From the NCBI RefSeq assembly GCF_014200595.1, contig NZ_JACHCG010000001.1, positions 2,604,001 through 2,668,000 on the forward strand: a stretch of 64,000 nt of DNA. The letters are read 5' to 3'. Under the pieces are notes generated by a model. It made no database searches and was not told the DNA's origin. It worked only from the letters and a program-made list of their open reading frames with translations. Below, piece by piece: positions 44,650 through 53,804 of this stretch (positions are counted from its first letter, which is position 1; each line of letters opens with the position of its first letter). The translations under genes and the position numbers were made by a program. The stretch is from Pedobacter cryoconitis (GTDB taxonomy: Bacteria; Bacteroidota; Bacteroidia; Sphingobacteriales; Sphingobacteriaceae).

Positions 44650-45240
44650 ATGTTTAATGAAATATCTCCCCTCCTGCAAACAAGAATGCAGCAACTTGAA
44701 AAGATAGATTTTGCTGACCGTAACGATGGTACACCACGCAGCAAACGTTTAAGGCAGATCAACTCAGCTACAGGTAAATTTTTATCCCTGCTTGCTGTTA
44801 ATCTGCCCGAAGGAGAAATCATTGAAATTGGAACCAGCGCAGGATATTCAACTTTATGGCTAGCCTTTGCAGCCAGAGAAACTGGCAGGAAAGTAAAAAC
44901 TTTTGAGATTGATGCAGCTAAAATAAAACTTGCCCGGGAAACTTTCAGCATTGCCGGACTCGAAGATACCATTGAATTAATTCATGGAGATTTCTTTGCA
45001 CATAGTGCAGAACTTGATCAGATTGCTTTTTGCTTTTTAGATGCAGAAAAGGAAATATATGAGCGCTGTTTCCAGGAAATTGCTTCTAAAATGGTGAAGA
45101 ACGGCCTTATTGTCGCAGATAATGCCATAGATCAATATGAAGGAATTAAACCAATGATCAATACAGCTTTAATGGATAACCGGTTTGACTGCCTGACTGT
45201 CCCTATTGGTAATGGAGAGTTTATTTGCAGGCGCAAATAG
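44650..45240 (+). CDS. O-methyltransferase family protein
   Basis: The 196-residue protein carries the O-methyltransferase (catechol/caffeoyl-CoA type) pattern: EIIEIGTSAGYSTLWLAFAA for SAM binding, KTFEIDAAKIKLARE for the ribose-binding acid, and IAFCFLDAEKEIYERCF and LIVADNAI for metal and substrate residues. A Mg2+-dependent transfer of methyl to a hydroxyl is likely; the substrate is unknown. It is a lone gene after a short AT-rich spacer. Confidence 0.88.
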   Translation: MFNEISPLLQTRMQQLEKIDFADRNDGTPRSKRLRQINSATGKFLSLLAVNLPEGEIIEIGTSAGYSTLWLAFAARETGRKVKTFEIDAAKIKLARETFSIAGLEDTIELIHGDFFAHSAELDQIAFCFLDAEKEIYERCFQEIASKMVKNGLIVADNAIDQYEGIKPMINTALMDNRFDCLTVPIGNGEFICRRK

Positions 45241-45257
45241 CAACCATCTTTTAGCAA

Positions 45258-45818
45258 TCACAACTGAAACAAAATAGTCAACTGAACCTGGCAATTTCCT
45301 TTTTGTACAGACTCAATACCCTCAGTACCCCCCAGTGCCAATGCCGGGGCAAAAAAGAAGATCTCATTTTGAGCAAGCTTTCCTTCTTTTTTGAGTGAAG
45401 CTTTAAACAACTCTGCTCTCAGTACTTCTTTAATAATATCATCATCACATAAATACCCGTTAAAAAAATCTGTCAGGCTCCAGACACAGGTTTCAATTTG
45501 ATTATAATGCGGATCGAAAACACAAACATCCTCATCCACAGCTGTTAATTTCCTATAATAAAACAACTCTCCGAAACCACTGATCGCAATCGGAACATAA
45601 TTTAGTGCTTTTCTGCCAACTGTTCTCTCCAGAGCATCCTGAAAATCATCCGGATTAATTACTTCTATCAGTCCGTCATTGTATTTACCCAATCCTTTTG
45701 TTCTCCATAATTCGATCATACTCGAAGGAAGGATATGCGCATACCGGTTAACTAACTCTTCATTAACTATTTCCGTATTTGAGGGTCGGTACTTTTCCAA
45801 AAAACCAGTCATTTCCAT
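45258..45818 (-). CDS. GAD-like/Tdi1-like (T6SS immunity-type) protein
   Basis: The protein has 186 residues. The N-terminal part is a GAD-like domain (SMIELWRTKGLGKYNDGLIE, VINPDDFQDAL) and the C-terminal part resembles the DUF1851/Tdi1 immunity domain, with SLTDFFNGYL and FFFAPALALGGTEGIESVQK. In other bacteria such proteins neutralise a cognate nuclease or ADP-ribosyl effector. No effector gene, VgrG or Rhs core is next to it, so it looks like an orphan immunity gene. The first 20 residues may start at Met3. Confidence 0.75.
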   Translation of the reverse strand: MEMTGFLEKYRPSNTEIVNEELVNRYAHILPSSMIELWRTKGLGKYNDGLIEVINPDDFQDALERTVGRKALNYVPIAISGFGELFYYRKLTAVDEDVCVFDPHYNQIETCVWSLTDFFNGYLCDDDIIKEVLRAELFKASLKKEGKLAQNEIFFFAPALALGGTEGIESVQKGNCQVQLTILFQL

Positions 45819-45922
45819 CTCAGTCGTTATTATTAATCCAACTACAAGATACCTGATTTCTTAGTCGCAAACAACCACCAAGATTGGCTAATTTATACCC
45901 TATCAAAACATAAAAATGCATT

Positions 45923-45930
45923 TATATTTG
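45923..45930 (+). promoter_or_regulatory. Candidate -7 promoter element
   Basis: TATATTTG is an exact TAnnTTTG match 43 bases before the VOC gene start, with no clear -33 box. The AT-rich leader (45931-45973) fits a short 5' UTR. Confidence 0.5.
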
Positions 45931-45973
45931 TTATACAACAATTCAAAACAAACACAATTTATAATCTAAAATC

Positions 45974-46396
45974 ATGGCAGCAGTTAATCCTTATTTAAAC
46001 TTTGACGGTAATACCGAAGAAGCATTTAATTTCTACAAATCAGTATTTGGCGGTGAATTTGATGTCGTTTCCAAATTTGATGCTATGCCGGAAGAATATC
46101 AGCCCGACCAAAGCGAAATCAATAAAATCATGCATATTTCCTTACCAATTGGTGGTGGAAGTGTTTTAATGGGCAGTGACAGGCCTAAGTCTTATGGGCC
46201 GATCAACAAAGGTGATAATGCTTATATTGCTATCAAAGCAGATAGTGAAGAAGAAGCCACAAAATTATTCAATGGTCTTTCTGCTGGTGGCGTAATTACT
46301 ATGCCACTGGCTAAAGCTTTCTGGGGTGATTTCTTTGGAATGTTCAATGATAAGTTTGGCGTTCAATGGATGATCAATTATACTTATAACAGCTAA
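45974..46396 (+). CDS. PhnB-like VOC family protein
   Basis: The 140-residue protein is one of the PhnB/3-demethylubiquinone-methyltransferase-like VOC group. It opens with PYLNFDGNTEEAFNFYKSVF, has IMHISLPIGGGSVLMGSD in the middle, and ends in WGDFFGMFNDKFGVQWMINY, the usual sequence of this branch. The enzyme activity of such proteins is generally unknown. Promoter and terminator are both close, so it is a single-gene unit. Confidence 0.9.
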   Translation: MAAVNPYLNFDGNTEEAFNFYKSVFGGEFDVVSKFDAMPEEYQPDQSEINKIMHISLPIGGGSVLMGSDRPKSYGPINKGDNAYIAIKADSEEEATKLFNGLSAGGVITMPLAKAFWGDFFGMFNDKFGVQWMINYTYNS

Positions 46397-46408
46397 TCAT
46401 TTAACGTA

Positions 46409-46441
46409 TAAAGCATTATCTTATTAAAAGATAATGCTTTA
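46409..46441. terminator. Bidirectional terminator
   Basis: TAAAGCATTATCTT (46409-46422) and AAGATAATGCTTTA (46428-46441) form a perfect 14-bp stem with a 5-base loop. It lies 12 bases after the VOC stop and before the end of the convergent RidA gene. Confidence 0.85.
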
Positions 46442-46450
46442 TTTAACCCA

Positions 46451-46921
46451 TTATTTCACCACTGTGGCTTCCAGTTCAACTTTTAAAGTTTCAAAAAGAC
46501 TTTTGACTTCTAATAAAGTCAGTGCCGGCTTAACACCATTTTTCGCTATCCAGTCTTGAAAAACACCAAAGTGCGGCCAAAGTTCTGCTGTCGAAGTGGT
46601 ATAGATATTTAAACGGGCTATTCCTTTGCATTCGTATCCAGCTTCACCAATAACCTTCTCCAGGTTCTGTAAAGCCAGAATTAATTGAGACTTCATGTCT
46701 TCGTTACTCGATACCCCATCCGCGCTGATAGCAGTTTGTCCTGAAACATAAAGTGTACTCTCTACATTTTTCACTTCAACAGCTTGTACATAACTGCGTT
46801 CATCCTGCCATTTCCAGGGATTAATACTTCTTTTTTCCATTTGATTTGTCTTTTGAGCCTGTGCCCATACTGGAACACTGGTTATGAATAGCAATGCTAA
46901 AAGTTTGCTGCTTTTTATCAT
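46451..46921 (-). CDS. Exported RidA/YjgF family protein
   Basis: A signal peptide at residues 1-22 (cleavage near WAQAQ) precedes a RidA domain. Motifs include LYVSGQTAISADG, SQLILALQNLEKVI and IARLNIYTT, and the segment PALTLLEVKSLF fills the position of the active-site Arg region; the classic catalytic Arg of RidA (in PAR) is not seen. RidA proteins deaminate reactive enamines in the cytoplasm, so an exported member is unusual. It is the only gene in its unit. Confidence 0.87.
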   Translation of the reverse strand: MIKSSKLLALLFITSVPVWAQAQKTNQMEKRSINPWKWQDERSYVQAVEVKNVESTLYVSGQTAISADGVSSNEDMKSQLILALQNLEKVIGEAGYECKGIARLNIYTTSTAELWPHFGVFQDWIAKNGVKPALTLLEVKSLFETLKVELEATVVK

Positions 46922-47014
46922 AATTGCAGTTTAAAATTTCTACTGCAAAGCTCTTAATAACTCATGAAACAGACCCTTGACAAAACTCACGATTAAAAAG
47001 TGAGAAATGTCACA

Positions 47015-47578
47015 CTAAGGAGATAACCGGCTTAAAGTTTCGCGCGAAACGCCCAGATAGGCAGCAAGAAGACTCTTGGGTACACGCTGAATAAGTGAAG
47101 GGTATTGTTTGAGTAACTGTTCATAGCGTTCTTTCGAATTAGACGTTAACCAGGATATGATACGCCGCTGCGATCCTATAAAACCAAAATTCGCTTTTTC
47201 AAGAAAGAAACGCTGCATCTTCGGTGAACCGTCACCTAGTTTTTTATAGTCTTCCAGCAAAAGACATAACACTTCAGTATCCTCAAGGCATTCTAAAGAC
47301 ATGGTCGCTTTAGTCTGTGTGAAGTAAGCATAATAATCGCTCTCCCACCAATCTTCCATCGCAAAAGAAACAACACGCTGCTTCCCCGTATCATCAGTAT
47401 GTACCAGCTTTAAAAGTCCGGAAACCACAAAGTAAGAATACCTGACCTCTTCACCTTCCTGAATAAGGAATTGATGTTTCCTGAATTTTTTAACGGTAAA
47501 ATGAGCAGACACAAAAGCAAACTCATCCTCACTAAGCGGTACGATTTTTTCTATATGTTCCCTTAGGATCTGATGCAT
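47015..47578 (-). CDS. Crp/Fnr family transcriptional regulator
   Basis: The N-terminal cyclic-nucleotide-binding-like domain has LIQEGEEVRYSYFVVSGLLK and the C-terminal HTH reads SLLAAYLGVSRETLSRL. The chain is 187 residues, shorter than Crp (210), and lacks the Arg/Ser phosphate-binding cassette typical of cAMP binding, so the ligand is probably different. Such Bacteroidota regulators often control single nearby genes. The RidA gene (46451) is 93 bases downstream on the same strand. Confidence 0.88.
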   Translation of the reverse strand: MHQILREHIEKIVPLSEDEFAFVSAHFTVKKFRKHQFLIQEGEEVRYSYFVVSGLLKLVHTDDTGKQRVVSFAMEDWWESDYYAYFTQTKATMSLECLEDTEVLCLLLEDYKKLGDGSPKMQRFFLEKANFGFIGSQRRIISWLTSNSKERYEQLLKQYPSLIQRVPKSLLAAYLGVSRETLSRLSP

Positions 47579-47620
47579 TTTGAAGTGGTTATAAAAGATA
47601 GCCGCAAAGTTAAGGTATTC

Positions 47621-47652
47621 AGAATCTGATCCTAATATCAGGATCAGATTCT
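47621..47652 (-). terminator. Terminator of the dihydroxyacetone kinase gene
   Basis: AGAATCTGATCCT (47621-47633) and AGGATCAGATTCT (47640-47652) form a perfect 13-bp stem with a 6-base loop. It follows the kinase stop by 18 bases on the minus strand. The T tract is weak. Confidence 0.65.
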
Positions 47653-47670
47653 TTAGTAAACCATAGACAT

Positions 47671-49299
47671 CTATTTCAGCGAAGCTATTTTTTCAAAAAC
47701 TCTTGCAATCACTTCCGCACCAGGATCAGGGATATTTTTCAGCACTGCCTCAGAAAGGTACGAAGATCTTCCAAATTGAGTATTAGTGATTGTTTTAGTA
47801 TATTCAGTTCCTTTGCGGGCCTGCTCAGCAGCAGTTAAAACGGATTTATTTTTAGCCAGCGCCTCAAAAGCAGGCTCTAAAGCGTCAATCATAGTTCTGT
47901 CTCCTACTTTTGCTCCACCGTAATCCATCACTTTCTGTAAACCCTCTAAAAGTGCTTTTCCCAGATCATGATCTTTAGCATATGTATTTCCCGCAGCCGT
48001 AAATAAAATTGACAATAAAACTCCGCTTGATCCGCCAGCTTCTCTCGATAGTATCCTGCCAATAGTAAGCAGCAACTTTCCAGTATCATCCAGCGGAAGT
48101 TTATCAACAACCAGTAGTAAACGTTTCCCTGCTAAAGCGAAAGTAGATCCCGCATCACCATCCCCTACCTTAGCATCCAGCCCGTTGATTTCTTTCTCTA
48201 TGGCCACAAGCAAAGCACCTGTTTCTTCGATCAGCTGTTTAACTTTCACATTTGCAGAAGCTGCATACGGAATAGTTTCCGGAAGCTCAGGACTGCTGAT
48301 TTCTGCTGGCTGCCCGAAAGACTGGATCTGCCATGCCGAAGGCTCTGCACCGGCCAATAATGCCTTTTCAATTTCTTCATTCAACTGCAATACTGAAACC
48401 GAGAAACCGCTCATATTAATAGAAGACATTAAAGCAGCAGGTCCGACCATATAATCAACTTTAGCCGCGAGGTTTGTTTTACGGAAAGAATTGACCAGCA
48501 AACTCATTTCGATAGGACTTACACTCCCCATATTGTTAAATATCATGGCATACCTTCCATTTGGATCAGGCAAATTAGCTTCCAGTTTTTCAATAGCCAG
48601 CGCCATTAAATGATCTGCCGGCGCATAAGCAATCACCTCTATTCCAGGCTCTCCATGAATACCTAAGCCTAATTCGACTTCCTGATCATTTAAACGGGAA
48701 GTTGTTTCTTGTCCCAGATGCTGACATTCAGTAAGTGAAAGGCCGATAGAAGCCGTACGGTCAATTACCTGCCGGGCAATTTCAGCGACCTCTGTTAATG
48801 ATTTCCCTTGCTCCGCGAGTTCTCCGGCAATCTTATGCACAAATAAAGTACCCGCCAGACCACGTTTTTTAACATCCTGGCCGAGGGCGATATCATCATC
48901 AACGGTAACTGTTCTCACCTCATAACCTAAAGCCCGCGCCTGTTCTGCCGCTAAACCAAAATTAAGGCGGTCGCCTGTATAATTTTTGATAATCAACAAA
49001 CAACCCTTTGGCCCGGTTACCGCTAAAATAGCTGATAACACAGCGTCTACAGTAGGTGAAGCAAAAATATCCCCGCATACCGCAGCCGTCAGCATTCCTT
49101 TGCCTACAAAACCTGCATGTGCTGGTTCATGACCAGAGCCACCACCTGAAATAACCGCTACTTTTGACTTGTCCCAGTCTTTACGAATGACTACACGTAT
49201 CTCAGGAAAGGAATCTAACCTGGCTAACTTAGGATTCGTTAATAATCCATTGATAGCTTCATTTACAATCTGATCGGGTTCATTTATAAAAAATTTCAT
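47671..49299 (-). CDS. Fused single-chain dihydroxyacetone kinase (DhaK-DhaL)
   Basis: This 542-residue protein joins DhaK (residues 1-330) to DhaL (345-542). DhaK shows VISGGGSGHEPAHAGF and GLGIHGEPGIEV, with the substrate-binding His215. DhaL shows NGLDAKVGDGDAGSTFALAG with the Mg2+-binding Asp residues for ATP. This is the ATP-dependent single-chain type, not the PTS-linked type. It phosphorylates dihydroxyacetone or related trioses such as D-glyceraldehyde to enter glycolysis. No glycerol genes are adjacent, so it may act on sugar-derived triose. Confidence 0.94.
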   Translation of the reverse strand: MKFFINEPDQIVNEAINGLLTNPKLARLDSFPEIRVVIRKDWDKSKVAVISGGGSGHEPAHAGFVGKGMLTAAVCGDIFASPTVDAVLSAILAVTGPKGCLLIIKNYTGDRLNFGLAAEQARALGYEVRTVTVDDDIALGQDVKKRGLAGTLFVHKIAGELAEQGKSLTEVAEIARQVIDRTASIGLSLTECQHLGQETTSRLNDQEVELGLGIHGEPGIEVIAYAPADHLMALAIEKLEANLPDPNGRYAMIFNNMGSVSPIEMSLLVNSFRKTNLAAKVDYMVGPAALMSSINMSGFSVSVLQLNEEIEKALLAGAEPSAWQIQSFGQPAEISSPELPETIPYAASANVKVKQLIEETGALLVAIEKEINGLDAKVGDGDAGSTFALAGKRLLLVVDKLPLDDTGKLLLTIGRILSREAGGSSGVLLSILFTAAGNTYAKDHDLGKALLEGLQKVMDYGGAKVGDRTMIDALEPAFEALAKNKSVLTAAEQARKGTEYTKTITNTQFGRSSYLSEAVLKNIPDPGAEVIARVFEKIASLK

Positions 49300-49511
49300 G
49301 ATATCTTATATTTCGTTTGTGTATAATTCAATTCCCCTGAGAGTTTCCCAAGGTACTTAAAAGATCAATTCACTCCTTTTTATCTTCCTACAGATAATGT
49401 CAAATTTTAGAATCCGCTAAAATTCAGCAATTATTAAAATGTATTGAATCAATCAACACGAAAACAGAAATCAATTACGTTATCATTATATAATAATTTA
49501 ATCAAGTTAGT

Positions 49512-50276
49512 ATGGCATGGAATCCGGATGTTTACAACAAGTTCAAACAAGAACGCTTTGGCCCTTTTTACGATTTAATCCAATTGATAAAAGTTAAGCC
49601 AGCTTTAAAAGTTATAGATCTGGGCTGTGGAACCGGAGAACTGACAAGGAAACTCGCAGATGCCTTACCCGGATCCACAGTTCTTGGAATAGACTCTTCG
49701 CAAGAGATGCTTAATGATGCCGCAGAATTTCAAAATGAACAGGTAAGCTTTAAGAAAAGGTCTATCGAAGAACAGGTTGCCACAGGGGAAAAATATGACC
49801 TGATCTTTTCTAATGCAGCTATACAATGGTTAGGTGATCATGAAAATTTGTATCCAAAAATCATTTCCTGTGTTAAACCAGGCGGGCAGCTCGTGGTGCA
49901 GGTCCCTTCCAACCATAGGCATTTCACCCATACCAGCCTGATAGATATCGCTACAACACCTCCTTTTGCCGCAGCATTAAATGGCTTTATCCGGGTTTCC
50001 CCCGTGCTGGATATCCAGAAATATGGTCAGCTATTTTTCGAACATGGAGGGACAGATATCACTGTTTATGAAAAGATATATCCGCATATATTAAAAGATG
50101 CAGATGCCTTGCTGGAATGGGTGTCAGGAACAGCCATGATTCCATATATTGAGAAGCTGCCAGAAGAGATCAAACAAAGCTTTATTGCAACTTATAAGGA
50201 AAGAGTAAGAAAAGAATTTAAAAAATCTCCCGTATTTTATCCTTTTAAGCGAACAATTATGGCCGCAACCTTTTAG
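49512..50276 (+). CDS. tam: Trans-aconitate 2-methyltransferase-like SAM methyltransferase
   Basis: The protein starts with MAWNPDVYNKFKQERFGPFY, the family's characteristic N-terminus, then VIDLGCGTGELTRKLADALP (SAM motif I) and LGIDSSQEML. NAAIQWLGDHE is another Tam hallmark. At 254 residues it matches Tam length. Tam methylates trans-aconitate, a spontaneous and toxic isomer of the TCA-cycle intermediate. The name is used on sequence resemblance; the substrate has not been checked. Confidence 0.85.
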   Translation: MAWNPDVYNKFKQERFGPFYDLIQLIKVKPALKVIDLGCGTGELTRKLADALPGSTVLGIDSSQEMLNDAAEFQNEQVSFKKRSIEEQVATGEKYDLIFSNAAIQWLGDHENLYPKIISCVKPGGQLVVQVPSNHRHFTHTSLIDIATTPPFAAALNGFIRVSPVLDIQKYGQLFFEHGGTDITVYEKIYPHILKDADALLEWVSGTAMIPYIEKLPEEIKQSFIATYKERVRKEFKKSPVFYPFKRTIMAATF

Positions 50277-50311
50277 AATCTCCTGCATTAGCAATAGCTT
50301 TGAACCAGCTT

Positions 50312-50827
50312 ATGAAATTTGATTCCATCTCTTATCTGGCAACTGGTAATGCACGGCAGCAAAATGCTTATGCGGTACTTCAAGATCATTTGATACTGGA
50401 AATGCTTCAGGCTTATGATCCTATACTGGTCGGAACTGTTCCCATTGCGATAGATATCAGCAGTAGTGATCTTGATATTATCTGTTGTTATCAGGATAAA
50501 CCAGAATTTAAGAATTTACTAGTTGAATCTTTTTCAGACTTCAAAGCTTTCAATCTGGAAGAAAAAGTGATCAATGGCCAGGAAGTGGTTCTGGCGAAGC
50601 TGATTGCTGATAACTGGGAAATTGAAATATTTGGACAAACATTACCTACACGAGAACAGGCAGGTTACAGGCACATGGTCATTGAAGATAAATTGCTGAT
50701 GGAACATGGTGAATCATTCAGGGAAGAAATCATCGAACTCAAAAAACAAGGTTATAAAACAGAACCTGCCTTTGCCCATTTATTAAAGCTGACTGGTGAT
50801 CCCTACCTTGAACTATTGAAACTCTGA
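50312..50827 (+). CDS. DUF4269 protein, nucleotidyltransferase-like
   Basis: The ATG at 50312 is preferred to the TTG at 50300. The protein (171 residues from this start) has PILVGTVPIAIDISSSDLDI, a GT...DLDI pattern like the nucleotidyltransferase fold with its DxD metal pair, then WEIEIFGQTLPTREQAGYRH. The family is common in Bacteroidota and Firmicutes without an assigned substrate. The gene follows Tam by 35 bases and abuts the convergent PAS gene, so the tam-DUF4269 pair may be one transcript. Confidence 0.85.
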   Translation: MKFDSISYLATGNARQQNAYAVLQDHLILEMLQAYDPILVGTVPIAIDISSSDLDIICCYQDKPEFKNLLVESFSDFKAFNLEEKVINGQEVVLAKLIADNWEIEIFGQTLPTREQAGYRHMVIEDKLLMEHGESFREEIIELKKQGYKTEPAFAHLLKLTGDPYLELLKL

Positions 50828-51487
50828 TTATTCCTTTTTGTTTCCAACCATGACCACTCCGGTTGTATTACCTTTGTCATCTCTTAGTGGCGTATAACTA
50901 TAACATATTTGATTATATTCTGAAGTAAAAGATACTCCATTATGATAAACATGTTCCAGTTCTCTGATACATGTTTTATGGTTATGATTCCATAAATCCA
51001 GCATTCTTTCATTGATAGACTGAATCTGAAAGTCGAAACCATTAAATACAGCCATGGCTACCGGCGCAGACATCACCAGCGCACGTAAATTACGATCCGC
51101 TTCCAGCCGATATTTCTTACTCATCTCCCTTTCACTCACATCCGTCCCGACCACCAAAACTGAGACGACCTTACTATCTTTACCTAAAATTGGTGTGTAA
51201 CTATAATCCACAAAAACTGTTTCAGCCTTGCCGTTATGTATTGAATAAAACTTAGCTCCTATTTCGCTATGCGGCCTCCCTGTACGAATTACCTCATAAA
51301 TCAAATCCGGACAAGATTGTTCTGCAATTTCAGGGAGAAACTCCAGAAGTTTCTTGCCCAATACTGATTTCTCTTTCCTCAGCAGTTGCAGCATGGCAGA
51401 ATTTGCCGAATTAAGTCTTAAGGTTTTTGCATCCAGTATTGCCATAGCAACCGGAGCATTCTGAAATAAGTCCAGGTATTTCTTCAT
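50828..51487 (-). CDS. Tandem PAS-domain protein without output domain
   Basis: Two PAS units are present in 219 residues: the first at about residues 5-115, with the PAC tail VVSVLVVGTDVSEREM, and the second from about 135, with APVAMAVFNGFDF and VVMVGNKKE at the end. No kinase, HTH or cyclase domain is attached. It may be a sensory subunit, or the front part of a larger gene lost here. No partner is adjacent. It is cytoplasmic. Confidence 0.8.
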   Translation of the reverse strand: MKKYLDLFQNAPVAMAILDAKTLRLNSANSAMLQLLRKEKSVLGKKLLEFLPEIAEQSCPDLIYEVIRTGRPHSEIGAKFYSIHNGKAETVFVDYSYTPILGKDSKVVSVLVVGTDVSEREMSKKYRLEADRNLRALVMSAPVAMAVFNGFDFQIQSINERMLDLWNHNHKTCIRELEHVYHNGVSFTSEYNQICYSYTPLRDDKGNTTGVVMVGNKKE

Positions 51488-51838
51488 GGTTCACACAGTT
51501 GTCATCATAGTTATCTCTCTTAAATATTCCAATTTTATTCCTAAAAACAAAGCTTATTCTGTGTATACTTTTACGCAAAAAATCAAACTGAATCTAAGTG
51601 AGAACTTACTATATATTAACCATATCCCTGAATCTGATGTATTGGTGAACTTTTGGAAGAATCCAGATTTTACCCTAATGAAAAAAGGTGTATTTAAAGA
51701 TTATTTCATCACATTCCAAAAATTGAATGCCTCAAAATTATTACAATTGACAATTTAAAAATTTAATCTTACTAACTTCTGATGATTAAACTTATACTGA
51801 TGTTCGTAAAATCTAATACAAATTCTACCTATAAATGA
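51488..51838. other. Intergenic region, possible STAS-like relic
   Basis: The plus-strand frame 51486-51758 contains LLYINHIPESDVLVNFWKN and KGVFKDYFITFQKL, which weakly resembles the first half of a small Bacteroidota STAS/SpoIIAA-like protein. It lacks a credible start and stops early, so it may be a truncated relic. The rest is AT-rich with nothing recognisable. Confidence 0.25.
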
Positions 51839-51874
51839 ATAAGAGGCCAGTTTACATTAAAACCAGCCTCTTAT
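51839..51874 (-). terminator. Terminator of the OYE/VOC operon
   Basis: ATAAGAGGC (51839-51847) and GCCTCTTAT (51866-51874) form a 9-bp stem. It follows the OYE stop by 20 bases on the minus strand. Confidence 0.6.
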
Positions 51875-51894
51875 CATACCTATAAACCAATTAA

Positions 51895-52992
51895 TTAACT
51901 GTTTCCAGCATAAACAGGATAATCAGTATAACCATGCGCTGCACCACCATAATGTAAATCACGGTTTGGTAAAGCAAGTTCATAACCATACTTTAACCTG
52001 TCTGTTAAATCAGGATTAGCAATAAATGCTTCCCCAAAAGCAGCCAGATCAATCAAACCTTCCGCTATATATTTTTCAGAAAGCTCCTTATCCATCCCTC
52101 CTGCCAGGATAATAATTCCGTTGAAATTTGCTCTGAAGCGTTTTAAAAACCCATCTGGCAAGGCAAAACTGCCACGGCTTTTCTGATCCATCAGGTGAAT
52201 ATAAACGATTCCACGTTTCCCAAGTTCTGAAGCCAGGTAAGCATAAGTCTCCTCTATTTCATCGTAATGCGGTAATTCATGTAAGCCACCATAAGGGGTT
52301 AACCTGATCGCCACCTTTTCAGCACCAATTTCGGCAATACTTGCATCAATAGCCTCTAATAAAAATCTGCTCCTGTTTACTATAGAACCACCATATTCAT
52401 CTGTTCTATCATTAATGAAAGGATTCAAAAATTGTTCGATCAAATATCCATTTGCACCATGAAGTTCTACGCCGTCAAAGCCTGCTTCTACAGCATTTGC
52501 AGCCGCGTTAGCAAAATCTTTAACCACCTGTTTCACTTCCCCGTTTGTTAATGGATGAGGTTTAGAGGCAATTACAAAACTCTCTTTCCCCTGTTCGTCA
52601 TACCCCCACGCACTCGATTCAGCAGCTTGTTTAGCAGAAGCACCAACCGGAGCTTGCCGGTCCGGCTGATTAGAAACATGTGAAACGCGGCCAACGTGCC
52701 AAAGCTGGGTGAAAATTTTTGTGTCTTCAGCATGTACAGCTTTGGTTACTAATTTCCAGCCTTCTACTTGTTCTTTAGTAAACAATCCAGGCACATGTAA
52801 CACCCCCATTGAAGTTGGAGAAATCGCTGTTCCTTCCGTGATGATTAAACCAGCACCTGTTCTTTGCTGATAGTATAAAGCATTCAAATCATTTGGAATG
52901 CCATTTGGGTTACGGGCACGGGTCATTGGTGCCATAACTACTCTGTTTTTGAGTTCAAGTCCTTTGCCTGAATAATTTTCAAATAAGCTCAT
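51895..52992 (-). CDS. Old yellow enzyme-family alkene reductase
   Basis: The protein has 365 residues. FMN and substrate motifs of the OYE family are present: KNRVVMAPMTRAR near the start, GLIITEGTAISPTSMGV, QLWHVGRVSH, and the catalytic region GFDGVELHGANGYLIEQFL followed by NDRTDEYGGS. It reduces activated C=C bonds (for example enals, maleimides or nitro compounds) with NADPH and FMN in the cytoplasm. It lies 26 bases after the VOC gene and shares its transcript. Confidence 0.95.
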   Translation of the reverse strand: MSLFENYSGKGLELKNRVVMAPMTRARNPNGIPNDLNALYYQQRTGAGLIITEGTAISPTSMGVLHVPGLFTKEQVEGWKLVTKAVHAEDTKIFTQLWHVGRVSHVSNQPDRQAPVGASAKQAAESSAWGYDEQGKESFVIASKPHPLTNGEVKQVVKDFANAAANAVEAGFDGVELHGANGYLIEQFLNPFINDRTDEYGGSIVNRSRFLLEAIDASIAEIGAEKVAIRLTPYGGLHELPHYDEIEETYAYLASELGKRGIVYIHLMDQKSRGSFALPDGFLKRFRANFNGIIILAGGMDKELSEKYIAEGLIDLAAFGEAFIANPDLTDRLKYGYELALPNRDLHYGGAAHGYTDYPVYAGNS

Positions 52993-53018
52993 GATCTGAT
53001 TTTATAAGAATGTCTGAT

Positions 53019-53624
53019 TTATTGACGCTCTCTTTTGAAAGGCCCCTGTGGTTCAATAATTTCAAGATGTGTTCCGTCCGGATCATCAAAATAAGCTACC
53101 GCTGTACCAAAACCAGATTTCAATCCGTCTGCTGCTTCAAAAATGATAGGCTCTCCTGACAATTTGATTCCTGCATCTTTTAAACGTTTCACCGCATCCT
53201 GAATATTATCAACCTCAAAACACAAATGCATTGCGCTGATCTGATTGTTCTCATAATGTGCTTTAACAGGCTCAGGCTGCTCATATTCTAATAAATCCAT
53301 ATTGATATTTTCAAGATGAAGATTAGCATAGCGGATCAGTGTTTTTTTCAGACCAAGTACCTGTGCCATCCGGTCGCCGCCAATCTGGTCAACATTAGTC
53401 ACTTTAAGACCTGTTAAGGCTTCATAAAAAGCGATAGATTTATCAAGATTTGCCACTACGATCCCAACATGGTTAGCCCTGCTGAATCCTTTATTTTTTG
53501 AAGATATATTTTCCATTGTTTTAGTTTTAGCATTTAAAGAAATCGCACTGCCTGTAAGTACTGCTGCTGCCCCAAGAGTTGCTGTTTGTATGAATTTTTT
53601 ACGTTCCATTTTATTTAATATCAT
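53019..53624 (-). CDS. Exported VOC family protein
   Basis: The start is probably the internal MERKKFIQTATLGAAAVL, a Tat-like or Sec leader; the first five residues are likely extra. A VOC domain with two beta-alpha-beta units follows: ANHVGIVVANLDKSIAFYEA, then MHLCFEVDNIQ and FDDPDGTHLEIIEP. The conserved metal-position His and Glu are present. It is co-transcribed with the OYE reductase downstream. Whether it works on the same stress compounds is unknown. Confidence 0.85.
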   Translation of the reverse strand: MILNKMERKKFIQTATLGAAAVLTGSAISLNAKTKTMENISSKNKGFSRANHVGIVVANLDKSIAFYEALTGLKVTNVDQIGGDRMAQVLGLKKTLIRYANLHLENINMDLLEYEQPEPVKAHYENNQISAMHLCFEVDNIQDAVKRLKDAGIKLSGEPIIFEAADGLKSGFGTAVAYFDDPDGTHLEIIEPQGPFKRERQ

Positions 53625-53804
53625 TTGTTTAACACCACAAATGTCCTCCTTATAATACTATTATTAAAATAACATGTATTTTAATTAACTATTATAATTA
53701 TAATACAATAAATAAGATTACGCTGAGACCCAGCTCAATCCCGCCCCGCTATTTATTGTTATAGAAAAATATCTTTACCTTGCCATTAATCAACCTTTTA
53801 CCTT

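Noticed and set aside
51486..51758. 90-residue frame beside the PAS gene with a STAS-like look
   Set aside because: It overlaps the PAS start, lacks a start signal and ends early; mentioned only in the gap entry.
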